From positions 1,568,001-1,632,000 of the forward strand of contig NZ_CP040244.1 in assembly GCF_005517195.1 (NCBI RefSeq): a DNA stretch of 64,000 nucleotides, given 5' to 3'. Shown here piece after piece: positions 26,307 through 34,338 of the stretch. A program made the translations under genes and the position numbers. The notes under the pieces are model-generated. The model did no database searches. It had not been told where the DNA came from and was given only the letters and a program-made list of their open reading frames with translations. This stretch comes from Streptomyces vilmorinianum (GTDB lineage Bacteria > Actinomycetota > Actinomycetes > Streptomycetales > Streptomycetaceae). Position 1 is the first letter of the stretch. Each line of letters begins with the position of its first letter.

Positions 26307-28211
26307 TCAGGCCGCCCCGCGGCGCCTGAGGGCGTAGAAGGCGATGCCGCCGAGCAGGAGGACCCCGGCGCCGATACCGAACGGCAGCGCGAGCTTGCCC
26401 AAAGGCGAGTCATCGTCCTTCGCGGCAGCCGTTGTGCCGCCGGTCCCGCCCTGTTCGCCGTTCCCGTTCGCACCGGACTGCGAGGGGCCCTGGGCGGCGT
26501 TGTCACCGAAGAAGAACACCGGGCTGTTTCCGGAACCGGAACCAGAACCGGAACCGGAGCGCGGTGTGCCGGAGACGTCCACGGTCAGCGAGATCGGTAC
26601 GACGATGCCCTTCGCCTTGTCGTTCGGCTCGGCGATCTGCGCCTGGATGTAGTACGTGCCGGGCACGTCGTACCCCTTGGAGGCGGAGCTGCTCGCGCCG
26701 CCCTTCTCCGTGATGTCCCAGGGCCCGCAGACACGCTCGATGTGCCCGGTCCGGCCGGCGAGGAGCTCGGTCACGCGGTGGTCCTCGTTGCACTGCGTCG
26801 ACTCGCGCATGGCGTTGTAGATGGTGACGCCCCACCCGGTGACGACGGAGTTGGGGAAGTCGTCCGGGAGGTCCACGCCGGCCTTGACCGTCAGTTTCTG
26901 GCCCGCCTTCAGGTCCACCCGCCAGAAGGGGGCCTCACCGACGGCGATGGACTGCCGGTGGGTGCCCGGTCCGATCGGGGTGGCGCTGTTGAAGGAGAAG
27001 CCGCCCTCGGCGTCGGCCCCGGTACGGGTCTGCGGAGTCCGCGCGCCCGCCTGCTGGGTCGACTTGTCGGCGATGCCGACAAGGAGTTCGACGGGCATGG
27101 GCTTGTCGCCGGACTTCGTGATCTGGTTCTCGACCACGATGCAGCCGGTGTCGTCCGGCGCGGGCGACTCGTTGCCCGACCCTGTCTCGCTGCGGCCTCC
27201 GGTGGAGATGACGTTCGCCCACCCCATCGACTGGGAGAACTCCCGCAGCCATGCGTAGGGTTTGCCGTCGCCCGAGGTGCCCGCAGGGCCGGCCGCGACG
27301 GTGATGATGGAACCGCGCGAGTACCCCTCCTCGGCGACGGCGGTGGCGCTCACCTGGAGCCGCTGGTCCGGCCGCTTCTTGACCTTGTAGTAGAGGTCGC
27401 GTCCCCCGGTGAACTTGTCCAGGTACTGGCCGGGCGAGACCAGCGGAGCGTCCTGGCAGCCGCCCCGCGAGCCCTCGACCGGCTTGCCGGTGGCGTGGTA
27501 CGTCCGCCACTCCTTGCGGAACAGGGTGCCCAGATTGGCGGTCAGCGAGTCGGCGTCGTCGGCGTCCGCGTACGACCCGTCGGTCACGTCGGCGATGCAC
27601 TTCAGCTCCGCACGTGCCGACGAGGGCGTCCGGAACCCGACCACGTCCACGGCGAGGTCGATGCCCTGTGCCTTGAGTTCGCGGGCCACCTCGCACGGAG
27701 GTGGCGGTGCGCAGGTGTCCTCACCGTCCGAGACCAGGATGATGCGGCGCTTACCGCTCGTGCCGAGGTCCTTGGCGGCTTCGCGGAGCGAGACGCCGAT
27801 CGGTGTGAACCCGACCGCCGTGAAGCCCGCGACCCGCTTCTTGGCCTCGGCACGCGCCGCCTGGTCCATCGCAGCGACCGGCAGGACCTGCTGCGTGTCG
27901 GCGCAGCCCTGTTTCTTGTCCTGCCCGGGATACGTGGCGCCGTAGACGCGCAGTCCCAGCGGGGCGTGCTCGGGGGCGGTGTCGATGATCCGGGTGACCG
28001 CCTGCTTGGCGGCGGCGAGGCGGGTCTGGCCGCCGGCGTCGTTCTCGTTCATCGACCCGGACAGGTCGAGAACCAGGTCGATTCGGGCAGGCTCCGGAGC
28101 CTCGGGTGCTGTGGGGGAGGCGCTCGCGGTCGCCGCCGGCGACAGGAGCGCGCCGAGCATCAGCACGGAAAAAGCGGCGAGCACGCGCCGTCGGCGTGGT
28201 CTCGGATACAT
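26307..28211 (-). CDS. Cell-surface von Willebrand factor A (VWA) domain protein
   Basis: This 634-residue membrane-anchored exported protein starts with signal peptide residues 1-32 (RPRRRRVLAAFSVLMLGALL...ASA). The VWA domain spans about 43-235, with the metal-ion adhesion motif DLSGS at 49-53, TPIG and VSDGEDTC. A large extracytoplasmic region follows (about 240-560), then a Gly-Ser repeat linker, an acidic patch, and a C-terminal membrane helix (LALPFGIGAGVLLLGGIAFY) ending in ALRRRG. VWA domains bind protein ligands through a divalent metal. ATG at 28211 is preferred over longer in-frame extensions because the signal peptide begins there and GGAG lies upstream. Confidence 0.88.
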   Translation of the reverse strand: MYPRPRRRRVLAAFSVLMLGALLSPAATASASPTAPEAPEPARIDLVLDLSGSMNENDAGGQTRLAAAKQAVTRIIDTAPEHAPLGLRVYGATYPGQDKKQGCADTQQVLPVAAMDQAARAEAKKRVAGFTAVGFTPIGVSLREAAKDLGTSGKRRIILVSDGEDTCAPPPPCEVARELKAQGIDLAVDVVGFRTPSSARAELKCIADVTDGSYADADDADSLTANLGTLFRKEWRTYHATGKPVEGSRGGCQDAPLVSPGQYLDKFTGGRDLYYKVKKRPDQRLQVSATAVAEEGYSRGSIITVAAGPAGTSGDGKPYAWLREFSQSMGWANVISTGGRSETGSGNESPAPDDTGCIVVENQITKSGDKPMPVELLVGIADKSTQQAGARTPQTRTGADAEGGFSFNSATPIGPGTHRQSIAVGEAPFWRVDLKAGQKLTVKAGVDLPDDFPNSVVTGWGVTIYNAMRESTQCNEDHRVTELLAGRTGHIERVCGPWDITEKGGASSSASKGYDVPGTYYIQAQIAEPNDKAKGIVVPISLTVDVSGTPRSGSGSGSGSGNSPVFFFGDNAAQGPSQSGANGNGEQGGTGGTTAAAKDDDSPLGKLALPFGIGAGVLLLGGIAFYALRRRGAA

Positions 28212-28484
28212 GAAGGCGATCTCCAGGAGGTTTGTCTGTCGGGCCCCTTGGCGCGTGCCGGTCAGGGAGCGGGCGTTCGGGGACGGTGGGACGTGTTCTC
28301 GGACCGGGCACCAGCTGAGCGTCGTGCAGGCCGGACCTTCGGACCCCGCGGGGCCTGGCGGTCCGAACCGCTTTGCTGAGCAACGGTTTTGTGTGCGGTG
28401 CCGAACCCGATTCATTCGACGATGAGCAGATGCGAATGGTTCCACGAACCCGCCGGACGTCATAGATCCAGCGCCTTTGGAGCG

Positions 28485-29746
28485 GTGGGGCGGGGGAGTC
28501 GTTTCGATCGCAACCTGATCGAGTCGGAGTTCGGTGCGATCATCCTCGGCCTCGGCCTCGGCCTGCTCGGCCGTATCGCCGGGCGGCTGAGGTTCTCCCC
28601 CATCCCCTCTACCTCCTCGCAGGTCTCGCCTTCGGTGAAGGCGGGCTGCTGCCGCTGGGCGCCAGCGAGGAGTTCGTGGCGATCGGCGCCGAGATCGGCG
28701 TCATCCTGCTCCTGTTGAGGCTCGGTCTGGAATACACCGCCGCCGACCTGGTCACCAACCTCAAGACCCAGTACCCCGCCGGGCTCGTGGACGCCGCCCT
28801 CAACGCGCTTCCGGGTGCGGCGATGGCGTTGCTGCTGGGGTGGGGGCCCGTCGCCGCGGTCGTTCTCGCCGGCGTCACGTGGATCTCGTCGTCCGGCGTC
28901 ATCGCCAAGGTGATGGGTGACCTGGGCCGCCTCGGCAACCGCGAGACACCGGTCGTGCTGAGCATCCTGGTGCTCGAGGACCTGGCGATGGCCTTGTTCC
29001 TGCCGATCATCACCGCCCTGCTCGCCGGAGTCGGCCTCGCGGCAGGCAGTGTCACCCTGGCCGTCGCACTCGGCGCCGCGGGCGTGGTGCTGTTCCTCGC
29101 GCTGCGGTACGGCCGGGTCATCTCCCGCTTCGTCTCCAGCGACGACCCCGAGAAGCTGCTCCTGGTCGTCCTCGGCCTGACCCTGCTCGTCGCCGGCATC
29201 GCCCAGCAGCTCCAGGTCTCCGCCGCCGTCGGCGCGTTCCTCGTCGGTATCGCCCTGTCCGGTGAGGTCGCCGAGGGGGCACACAACCTGCTGAGCCCGC
29301 TGCGGGACCTGTTCGCAGCCGTCTTCTTCGTCTTCTTCGGCCTGCACACCGACCCCGCCAGCATCCCGCCCGTCATCCTCCCCGCCCTCGCCCTGGCCGT
29401 CGTGACGGCCGCCACGAAGATCGCCACCGGCTACTGGGCCGCCAAGCGTGCCGGGATCTCCGCCAGGGGCCGCTGGCGCGCGGGTGGCACGCTGGTGGCG
29501 CGCGGCGAGTTCTCCATCGTCATCGCGGGACGCGCCGTCACCGCGGGCATCGAGCCGTCTCTCGGACCGCTCGCCACGGCGTACGTTCTGGTTCTCGTCG
29601 TACTCGGCCCGCTCACCGCCCGCTACACCGAGCCCATCGCCACCCGGCTCGGTGCCCGAATCGGCCGCACCAGCGCGGACTCGGTCGCGCCGCCGAAGGA
29701 GGAGATGCTCGATCCGGTCGAGGACGGCACGGCCGGCCGGGCCTGA
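28485..29746 (+). pseudogene. CPA2-type cation:proton antiporter, single-base deletion near 28605
   Basis: From a GTG at 28485 the first frame reads EFGAIILGLGLGLLGRIAGR and LRFSPIP. It must then shift by one base at the CCCC run 28604-28607 to continue LYLLAGLAFGEGGLLPLGAS. The second frame runs unbroken to 29746 with about ten membrane helices, the GVTWISSSGVIAKV core motif of Kef/CPA2 exchangers, and GTLVARGEFSIVIAGRA. Restoring one C gives a full-length protein of about 420 residues. It would exchange K+ or Na+ for protons. Either the gene is recently inactivated or a five-C run was miscalled. As read, translation from an internal start near 28676 would lack the first helices. Confidence 0.75.
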
Positions 29747-29892
29747 TCAACGCATGACCGAGGACACCTCGGTGGCGCTCACGGACCGCGACACCGTACC
29801 GTCCCTCGCCCCTTCGGCGATCTGCCCCGGCGGTTCGGTCGGCCGTCACCATCCACGACCAGCCGGCGGTCTGTCCGGCGAGGGCGGACGGG

Positions 29893-31125
29893 TCACAGGC
29901 GGATGATGACCAGCGCCGTGTCGTCGGTGTTGCCGGCCGGTGGGAGGAGGTCGGCCAGGAGTGCGTCGGCCAGGGCTTCGGGGTCGGCTTGCCCGTGGCG
30001 GACGAGGGAGTCGGCGAGGCGGTCCAGGCCGGCGTCGATGTCCTCGTCGCGGCGTTCGATCAGGCCGTCGGAGTAGAGGACCAGGGTGGCGCCCTCGGCG
30101 AAGGCCGTACCGGCCTGTGGCCGCGGGACGTGCTCGGGGCGCGCGCCGAGAGGCGGGTCGGTCGCCTGGTCGAGGAAGGTCACGGTGCCGTCGGGGTGGA
30201 GCAGGGCGGGTGGTGGGTGGCCCGCGCTGCTGTACGTGAGGGTGTGGGTGTCCCAGTCGATGTACGTCTTCACCACCGTGGTCGCCTCGGCTCCGTCGAC
30301 ATGACGGGCATACAGCCCGAGCGCGTCCAGGGCCCGGGCCGGGCCGTCGGCGACGCGAGCGGCCGCGCTCAGGGCGCTGCGCAGCTGCCCCATCGCGCAG
30401 GCGGCTCCCAGGCCGTGGCCGACCACATCACCCACGGCGACCGCGATGCGGTCCCCGGGCAGGTCGACCAGGTCGTACCAGTCTCCGCACACGTTCAGGG
30501 CGCCCACCGCGGGCCGGTAGCGCACGGCTGCCCGGTGGTGCCCGATGGGCGTCGGCGGGGGCAGCATCGCGGCCTGCAGGGCCAGGGCGACCTCGCGCTC
30601 GCGCGCATGGGCGCGGCGCAGACGTTCGTTGACTTCCTGCAGTTCGCGGGCGCGGGTGTAGAGCTCGGCCTCCAGCACGTGGGCCCGGCTGCTGTCGCTG
30701 CCCGTGCCGCCACGGGCGCGGATGAGTTCGGTGACCTCCTCCACCCGGTGCACGATCAGCACCACCCGCCCGTCGGGGCCCAGCACGGGTGCGTTGACCG
30801 GGCTCCAGAAGTGCTCCACCCAGTGTCCGGGCCTCTCGCGGTCCTCGATGTCGTAGCGCAGCAGGGCCATGGTGTCGCGCTCGCCCGTGGCCACCACGCG
30901 CAGCATCGACGCTCGGGTCTCCCGCATGCCGGCCGCCGCCGGGTCGTTGGGGTTCTCGGGGAACACGTCGAAGATGTAGCGGCCCAGCAGCTGCTCCCGG
31001 GAGCGCCCGGCCAGTCGGAGGAAGTCCTCGTTGGCGTCGGCGTACACCAGGTCGGGGGTGAGGAGCGCCACCATGCCGGGCAGGGCGTGGAAGACCGCCG
31101 CGTAGTCGATCTTCTGTTTCCCCAT
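29893..31125 (-). CDS. PAS-domain SpoIIE-type PP2C serine phosphatase
   Basis: This 410-residue protein has an N-terminal PAS domain (about 8-135: YADANEDFLRLAGRSREQLL, WVEHFWSPVNAPVLG). A short coiled coil follows (ELQEVNERLRRAHARERE), then a PP2C/SpoIIE phosphatase domain with the metal-binding aspartates in GDWYDLVDLPGDRIAVAVGD and the closing DDTALVIIRL. Such proteins dephosphorylate anti-anti-sigma factors to release a sigma factor in response to a PAS-sensed signal. There are no membrane segments. A GAGGTGGG site precedes the ATG at 31125. No partner anti-sigma gene lies next to it. 29747-29892 contains no recognisable gene. Confidence 0.9.
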   Translation of the reverse strand: MGKQKIDYAAVFHALPGMVALLTPDLVYADANEDFLRLAGRSREQLLGRYIFDVFPENPNDPAAAGMRETRASMLRVVATGERDTMALLRYDIEDRERPGHWVEHFWSPVNAPVLGPDGRVVLIVHRVEEVTELIRARGGTGSDSSRAHVLEAELYTRARELQEVNERLRRAHAREREVALALQAAMLPPPTPIGHHRAAVRYRPAVGALNVCGDWYDLVDLPGDRIAVAVGDVVGHGLGAACAMGQLRSALSAAARVADGPARALDALGLYARHVDGAEATTVVKTYIDWDTHTLTYSSAGHPPPALLHPDGTVTFLDQATDPPLGARPEHVPRPQAGTAFAEGATLVLYSDGLIERRDEDIDAGLDRLADSLVRHGQADPEALADALLADLLPPAGNTDDTALVIIRL

Positions 31126-31293
31126 GTGCTGCCCACCTCGGCGCCGACCGTCACTGTGCTGCGGTTCCACGATAGGAGTGGACGCGCCCACGGAGCCGTC
31201 CCACTACTCCTCGCGGGTCGAGCGGTGCTACGCAACGTCACGGCGGCCAGGGATCGACCCCGGGCAGGTTTCCACCTGTGTGGCCACCGCAAC

Positions 31294-31333
31294 GCCCCCG
31301 GCGTACGTACGACACGTACGTCACGCCGGGGGC
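31294..31333. terminator. Strong terminator after ohr
   Basis: GCCCCCGGCGTACGTA pairs with TACGTCACGCCGGGGGC across a 7-nt loop, 37 nt beyond the ohr stop codon and upstream of the phosphatase start. It separates the two minus-strand units. Confidence 0.85.
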
Positions 31334-31370
31334 ATTCTCGTGCCGTCGCCCGGACGGCCGATTCTCGTGG

Positions 31371-31787
31371 TTACTCGATGACGAGCTCGACGTGGATGTT
31401 GCCCCGCGTGGCCTTGGAGTAGGGGCAGTACGCGTGGGTCTTCTCGAGGAGCTCGCGGCCCGGCTCGCCCTGGAGGTGGTCGGGGAGCTCGGCGCGCATG
31501 ACGACCGCGAGGCCGAAGCCGCCGTCCTTCTCGTCCTTGCCGATGGAGACCTCGGCGGTGATCGAGACGTCCGAGACGTCGATCTTCTCCTGGCGGGCCA
31601 CCGCGCCCATGGCGCTGGCGAAGCAGGAGGCGTAGCCGGCCGCGAAGAGCTGCTCCGGGTTCGTGCCCTGGCCGTTGCCGCCGAGGGCCTGCGGGTGGGC
31701 GAGCGGGAGGTCGATGTGGCCGTCGGAGCTGACGGCGCGGCCCTCGCGGCCGTTGGCGGTGGCGACAGCGGTGTAGAGCGCGTTCAT
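31371..31787 (-). CDS. ohr: Organic hydroperoxide resistance protein (Ohr)
   Basis: This 138-residue, thiol-dependent peroxidase of the OsmC/Ohr fold reduces organic (lipid) hydroperoxides, using lipoylated protein as electron donor. The two catalytic cysteines are visible: Cys55 in AAGYASCFASAM and Cys121 in AYCPYSKATRGN. The Ohr-specific start (ALYTAVATANGREG) is present, as is the conserved TNPEQLFAAGY. It is transcribed divergently from ohrR, with an OhrR-type palindrome between them, the classic arrangement. Confidence 0.95.
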   Translation of the reverse strand: MNALYTAVATANGREGRAVSSDGHIDLPLAHPQALGGNGQGTNPEQLFAAGYASCFASAMGAVARQEKIDVSDVSITAEVSIGKDEKDGGFGLAVVMRAELPDHLQGEPGRELLEKTHAYCPYSKATRGNIHVELVIE

Positions 31788-31838
31788 GGGGGTCCTCGTC
31801 TTCCGGGTCTCGGTCGGGGTGCGGTTATGAAGGTAGCG

Positions 31839-31866
31839 TGCAATTCAGTTGTGCACAACTCAATGG
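31839..31866. promoter_or_regulatory. OhrR operator between ohr and ohrR
   Basis: The perfect palindrome AGTTGTGCACAACT (31847-31860) sits inside a wider A/T-rich dyad (CAATTC...CTCAAT). This resembles known OhrR-binding sites (CAATT-rich palindromes). It lies 51 bp upstream of ohr and 31 bp upstream of ohrR, so one dimer could control both. Confidence 0.8.
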
Positions 31867-31897
31867 CTCGCGATGAGCTGTCCCGTACCCTGAAGCC

Positions 31898-32386
31898 ATG
31901 GACACGCTCGGCAAGGTCAGGGACGAGGACTTCCTCCGGCTCGACCACCAGATCTGCTTCTCGCTGCACGCCGCCACCCGCGCCTTCAACGGCGTCTACC
32001 GCGCGGCGCTCAAGGAGCTCGGGCTCACCTATCCGCAGTACCTCGTCATGCTGGTGCTCTGGGAGCACGGCGAGCTGCCCGTGAAGGGGATCGGGGAGCG
32101 GCTGAGGCTGGACTCGGGCACGCTGTCGCCGCTGCTCAAGCGGCTGGAGGCGGCCGGGTACGTGGAGCGGCGGCGCAGCCCCGAGGACGAGCGCTCCGTC
32201 ACCGTACGCGTCACCGGCTCCGGGGCCGCGCTGCGCGAGAAGGCCCTCGGTGTGCCGCGCCGGATCGCCGCCGCGACCGGGCTCGACCTGTCGGAGATCC
32301 GCGAGCTGCGGGACCTGCTCCACGGGCTCGCCGCCCGCCTCGACGCCGTCGACCCGGACGAGCTGACCGGCTGCCTCGACGCATAA
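31898..32386 (+). CDS. ohrR: OhrR, MarR-family organic peroxide sensor
   Basis: This 162-residue winged-helix repressor carries the family's reactive Cys20 in RLDHQICFSLHAA. Its oxidation by organic hydroperoxides releases DNA. The recognition region is ERLRLDSGTLSPLLKRLEAA and the wing RRRSPEDERSVTVRVT. Further cysteine is near the C-terminus (GCLDA), which could allow disulphide formation as in 2-Cys OhrR. It is divergent from ohr and presumably autoregulated through the palindrome between them. Confidence 0.95.
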   Translation: MDTLGKVRDEDFLRLDHQICFSLHAATRAFNGVYRAALKELGLTYPQYLVMLVLWEHGELPVKGIGERLRLDSGTLSPLLKRLEAAGYVERRRSPEDERSVTVRVTGSGAALREKALGVPRRIAAATGLDLSEIRELRDLLHGLAARLDAVDPDELTGCLDA

Positions 32387-32414
32387 ATGTAAGGAGCCGT
32401 CCAGGAATGCGCTC

Positions 32415-32420
32415 CTATAC
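32415..32420 (+). promoter_or_regulatory. Probable -10 box of a leaderless promoter
   Basis: TATACT ends 7 nt before the ATG at 32428, and no ribosome site lies between. Initiation about 7-8 nt downstream of -10 would place the transcript start at the start codon, a leaderless mRNA. The -35 region (about 32392-32397) is weak. Confidence 0.4.
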
Positions 32421-32427
32421 TCGCCCC

Positions 32428-32967
32428 ATGGTCGACATCACACTCCGGCGGGCCACCGCCGAGGACTCCAAGCGGCTCACCCGCCTCGTCCGGACCTCCT
32501 CCGCCTACGCCGGGGAGTACGCCGCCATGGTCTCCGGGTACCAGGTGGGCGGCTCGTACATCGAGCACCATCCCGTCTATGTCGCCGTCGACCAGGACGA
32601 TCGCGTCCTCGGCTTCTACGCCCTCCTCCTCGACGAGGCCGAGCTCGACCTCGCCTTCGTCTCCGACGAGGCCCAAGGGCGCGGGATCGGGCGGCTGCTG
32701 ATGGAGCACATGGTCGCCGAGGGCCGGGCCGCCGGACTCACCTCCATACGCGTCGTCGCGCACCCGCCCGCCGAGGAGTTCTACCTGCGCACCGGCGCCC
32801 GCCGCACCGGCACGATCCACCCCACGGGCGGCATCCACTGGGCCCGGCCCGAGCTCCGGTTCGACCTGACCGCCGCCGCCGACGCCGCCGACGCCGACGC
32901 CGACGCCGCCGACGCCGACGCCGCCGCCGCCGACGCCCCCGCCGCCGCTGACGCAGACGCCGCATGA
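32428..32967 (+). CDS. GNAT N-acetyltransferase with Ala-Asp repeat tail
   Basis: The 179-residue protein has residues 1-150 as a GNAT fold: IEHHPVYVAVDQDDRVLGFY, LAFVSDEAQGRGIGRLL (acetyl-CoA pyrophosphate loop QGRGIG) and FYLRTGARRTG. The acceptor is unknown. The last 30 or so residues are Ala-Asp repeats encoded by GCCGAC tandem units, unlike ordinary family members, forming a flexible acidic tail. ATG at 32428 is favoured by a TATACT box placed for leaderless transcription; an in-frame ATG at 32407 is possible. The stop overlaps the MFS start by 4 nt (ATGA), so the two are translationally coupled. Confidence 0.85.
   Translation: MVDITLRRATAEDSKRLTRLVRTSSAYAGEYAAMVSGYQVGGSYIEHHPVYVAVDQDDRVLGFYALLLDEAELDLAFVSDEAQGRGIGRLLMEHMVAEGRAAGLTSIRVVAHPPAEEFYLRTGARRTGTIHPTGGIHWARPELRFDLTAAADAADADADAADADAAAADAPAAADADAA
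32876..32962 (+). repeat. GCCGAC/GCCGCC simple repeat in acetyltransferase gene
   Basis: This is a trinucleotide-phase tract of GCC and GAC codons at the 3' end of the gene, encoding an Ala-Asp tail. It is slippage-prone but frame-safe in multiples of three. Confidence 0.85.
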
Positions 32968-34214
32968 CGCAGACGCAGAACCCGGCCCCGCGCCGGGTCT
33001 TCGCCGACCTCACCCCGCTCAGGACCTCCCCCCACTACCGCCGCCTCTGGTTCGGCAACACCGTCTCCTGGGTCGGCCAGGGCATGACCGCGCTCGCGGT
33101 CTCGCTCCAGGTGTACGAGATCACCCGCTCGCCGTTCTCCGTCGGGCTCGTCGGGCTCTTCTCGCTCGTCCCCCTGATCGTCTTCGGCCTGTACGGCGGC
33201 GCCATCGCGGACACCGTCGACCGCCGCAAGCTCGGACTCGCCAGCGCCACCGGCTCCGCCGTGCTCTCCGCCGCCCTCGCCACGGCCGCGTTCGCCGGCT
33301 TCCACCGGGTCTGGTTCCTGTACGCGATCGTGGCCCTGCAGTCCGTCTGCGGCGCGCTCAACTCGCCCGCCCGCACCTCGATGATCCCCCGGCTCCTGCC
33401 GCCCGAGCAGCTGCGCGCCGCCAACGCGCTCAACTCCATGACCATGACCTTCGGGACGCTCGTCGGGCCGAGCCTCGGTGGCCTGATCGTCGGCGTGGCC
33501 GGCTACCAGACCGCGTACCTCGTCGACGCGATCGCCTTCTCCGCCGCCCTCTACGCGATGTGGCGGCTGCCCGCGATGCTCCCGGAGAGGAGCGGCGCCA
33601 AGCGCGCCTCCGTCCTCGACGGGCTGCGCTTCCTCGCCACCCGGCCCAACCTCCGTATGACGTTCTTCTCGGACTTCTGCGCGATGATCCTCGCCCACCC
33701 GCGCGCGCTGTTCCCGGTCGTCGCCGTCCTCTGGTACGACGGCGACGCCCGCACCACCGGACTGCTCGCCGCCGCCCCGGCGGCCGGAGCGCTCCTCGGC
33801 GGAGTGCTCAGCGGCTGGCAGGGGCGCATCCGCCACCACGGGCAGGCGATCCTGCTCGCCGTCGCCTGCTGGGGCACCGCGATCGCCGTCTTCGGACTCA
33901 CCCGCAACCTCTGGCTCGGGCTGCTCCTGCTCGCCCTCGCCGGCTACTCCGACACCGTCTCCATGATCTTCCGCAACACGATGATGCAGGTCGCGGCCCC
34001 GGACGAGATGCGCGGCCGGCTCCAGGGCGTCTTCATCGTGGTCGTCGCGGGCGGGCCGCGGCTCGGCGACTTCCTCGCCGGTTCGGTCGCCGATCTGACC
34101 TCACCGGCCGTCGCCATCACCGGCGGCGGTATCGCCTGTGTCCTCGCCGTCGGTCTGCTCGCGCTGTACGGGCGTGGCTTCCGCCGGTACGACGCCCTCA
34201 AGCCCACGGCCTGA
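32964..34214 (+). CDS. MFS exporter (EntS/MFS_3-like)
   Basis: This 416-residue, twelve-helix transporter has the loop 2-3 signature GLYGGAIADTVDRRKLG, the exporter-type VGPSLGGLIVGVAGYQTAYLVD, and a second-half repeat near IFRNTMMQVAAPDEMRGRLQ. That last stretch is typical of the group containing the enterobactin exporter EntS. It probably effluxes a small hydrophobic compound by proton antiport at the plasma membrane. It is coupled by ATGA overlap to the acetyltransferase, which suggests acetylation and export of the same toxic substrate. That link is inference. Confidence 0.88.
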   Translation: MTQTQNPAPRRVFADLTPLRTSPHYRRLWFGNTVSWVGQGMTALAVSLQVYEITRSPFSVGLVGLFSLVPLIVFGLYGGAIADTVDRRKLGLASATGSAVLSAALATAAFAGFHRVWFLYAIVALQSVCGALNSPARTSMIPRLLPPEQLRAANALNSMTMTFGTLVGPSLGGLIVGVAGYQTAYLVDAIAFSAALYAMWRLPAMLPERSGAKRASVLDGLRFLATRPNLRMTFFSDFCAMILAHPRALFPVVAVLWYDGDARTTGLLAAAPAAGALLGGVLSGWQGRIRHHGQAILLAVACWGTAIAVFGLTRNLWLGLLLLALAGYSDTVSMIFRNTMMQVAAPDEMRGRLQGVFIVVVAGGPRLGDFLAGSVADLTSPAVAITGGGIACVLAVGLLALYGRGFRRYDALKPTA

Positions 34215-34338
34215 ACTGGCGGTTGGCCGCCACGGCACATAGCCGCCAAGCAGTTCTGTACTCAACTACCGGCGTTCGGAACAGACTCCTCGCGACACCC
34301 GGAACCACCCCTTTCCCCGGGTGTCGAGGAGTGCGTCG

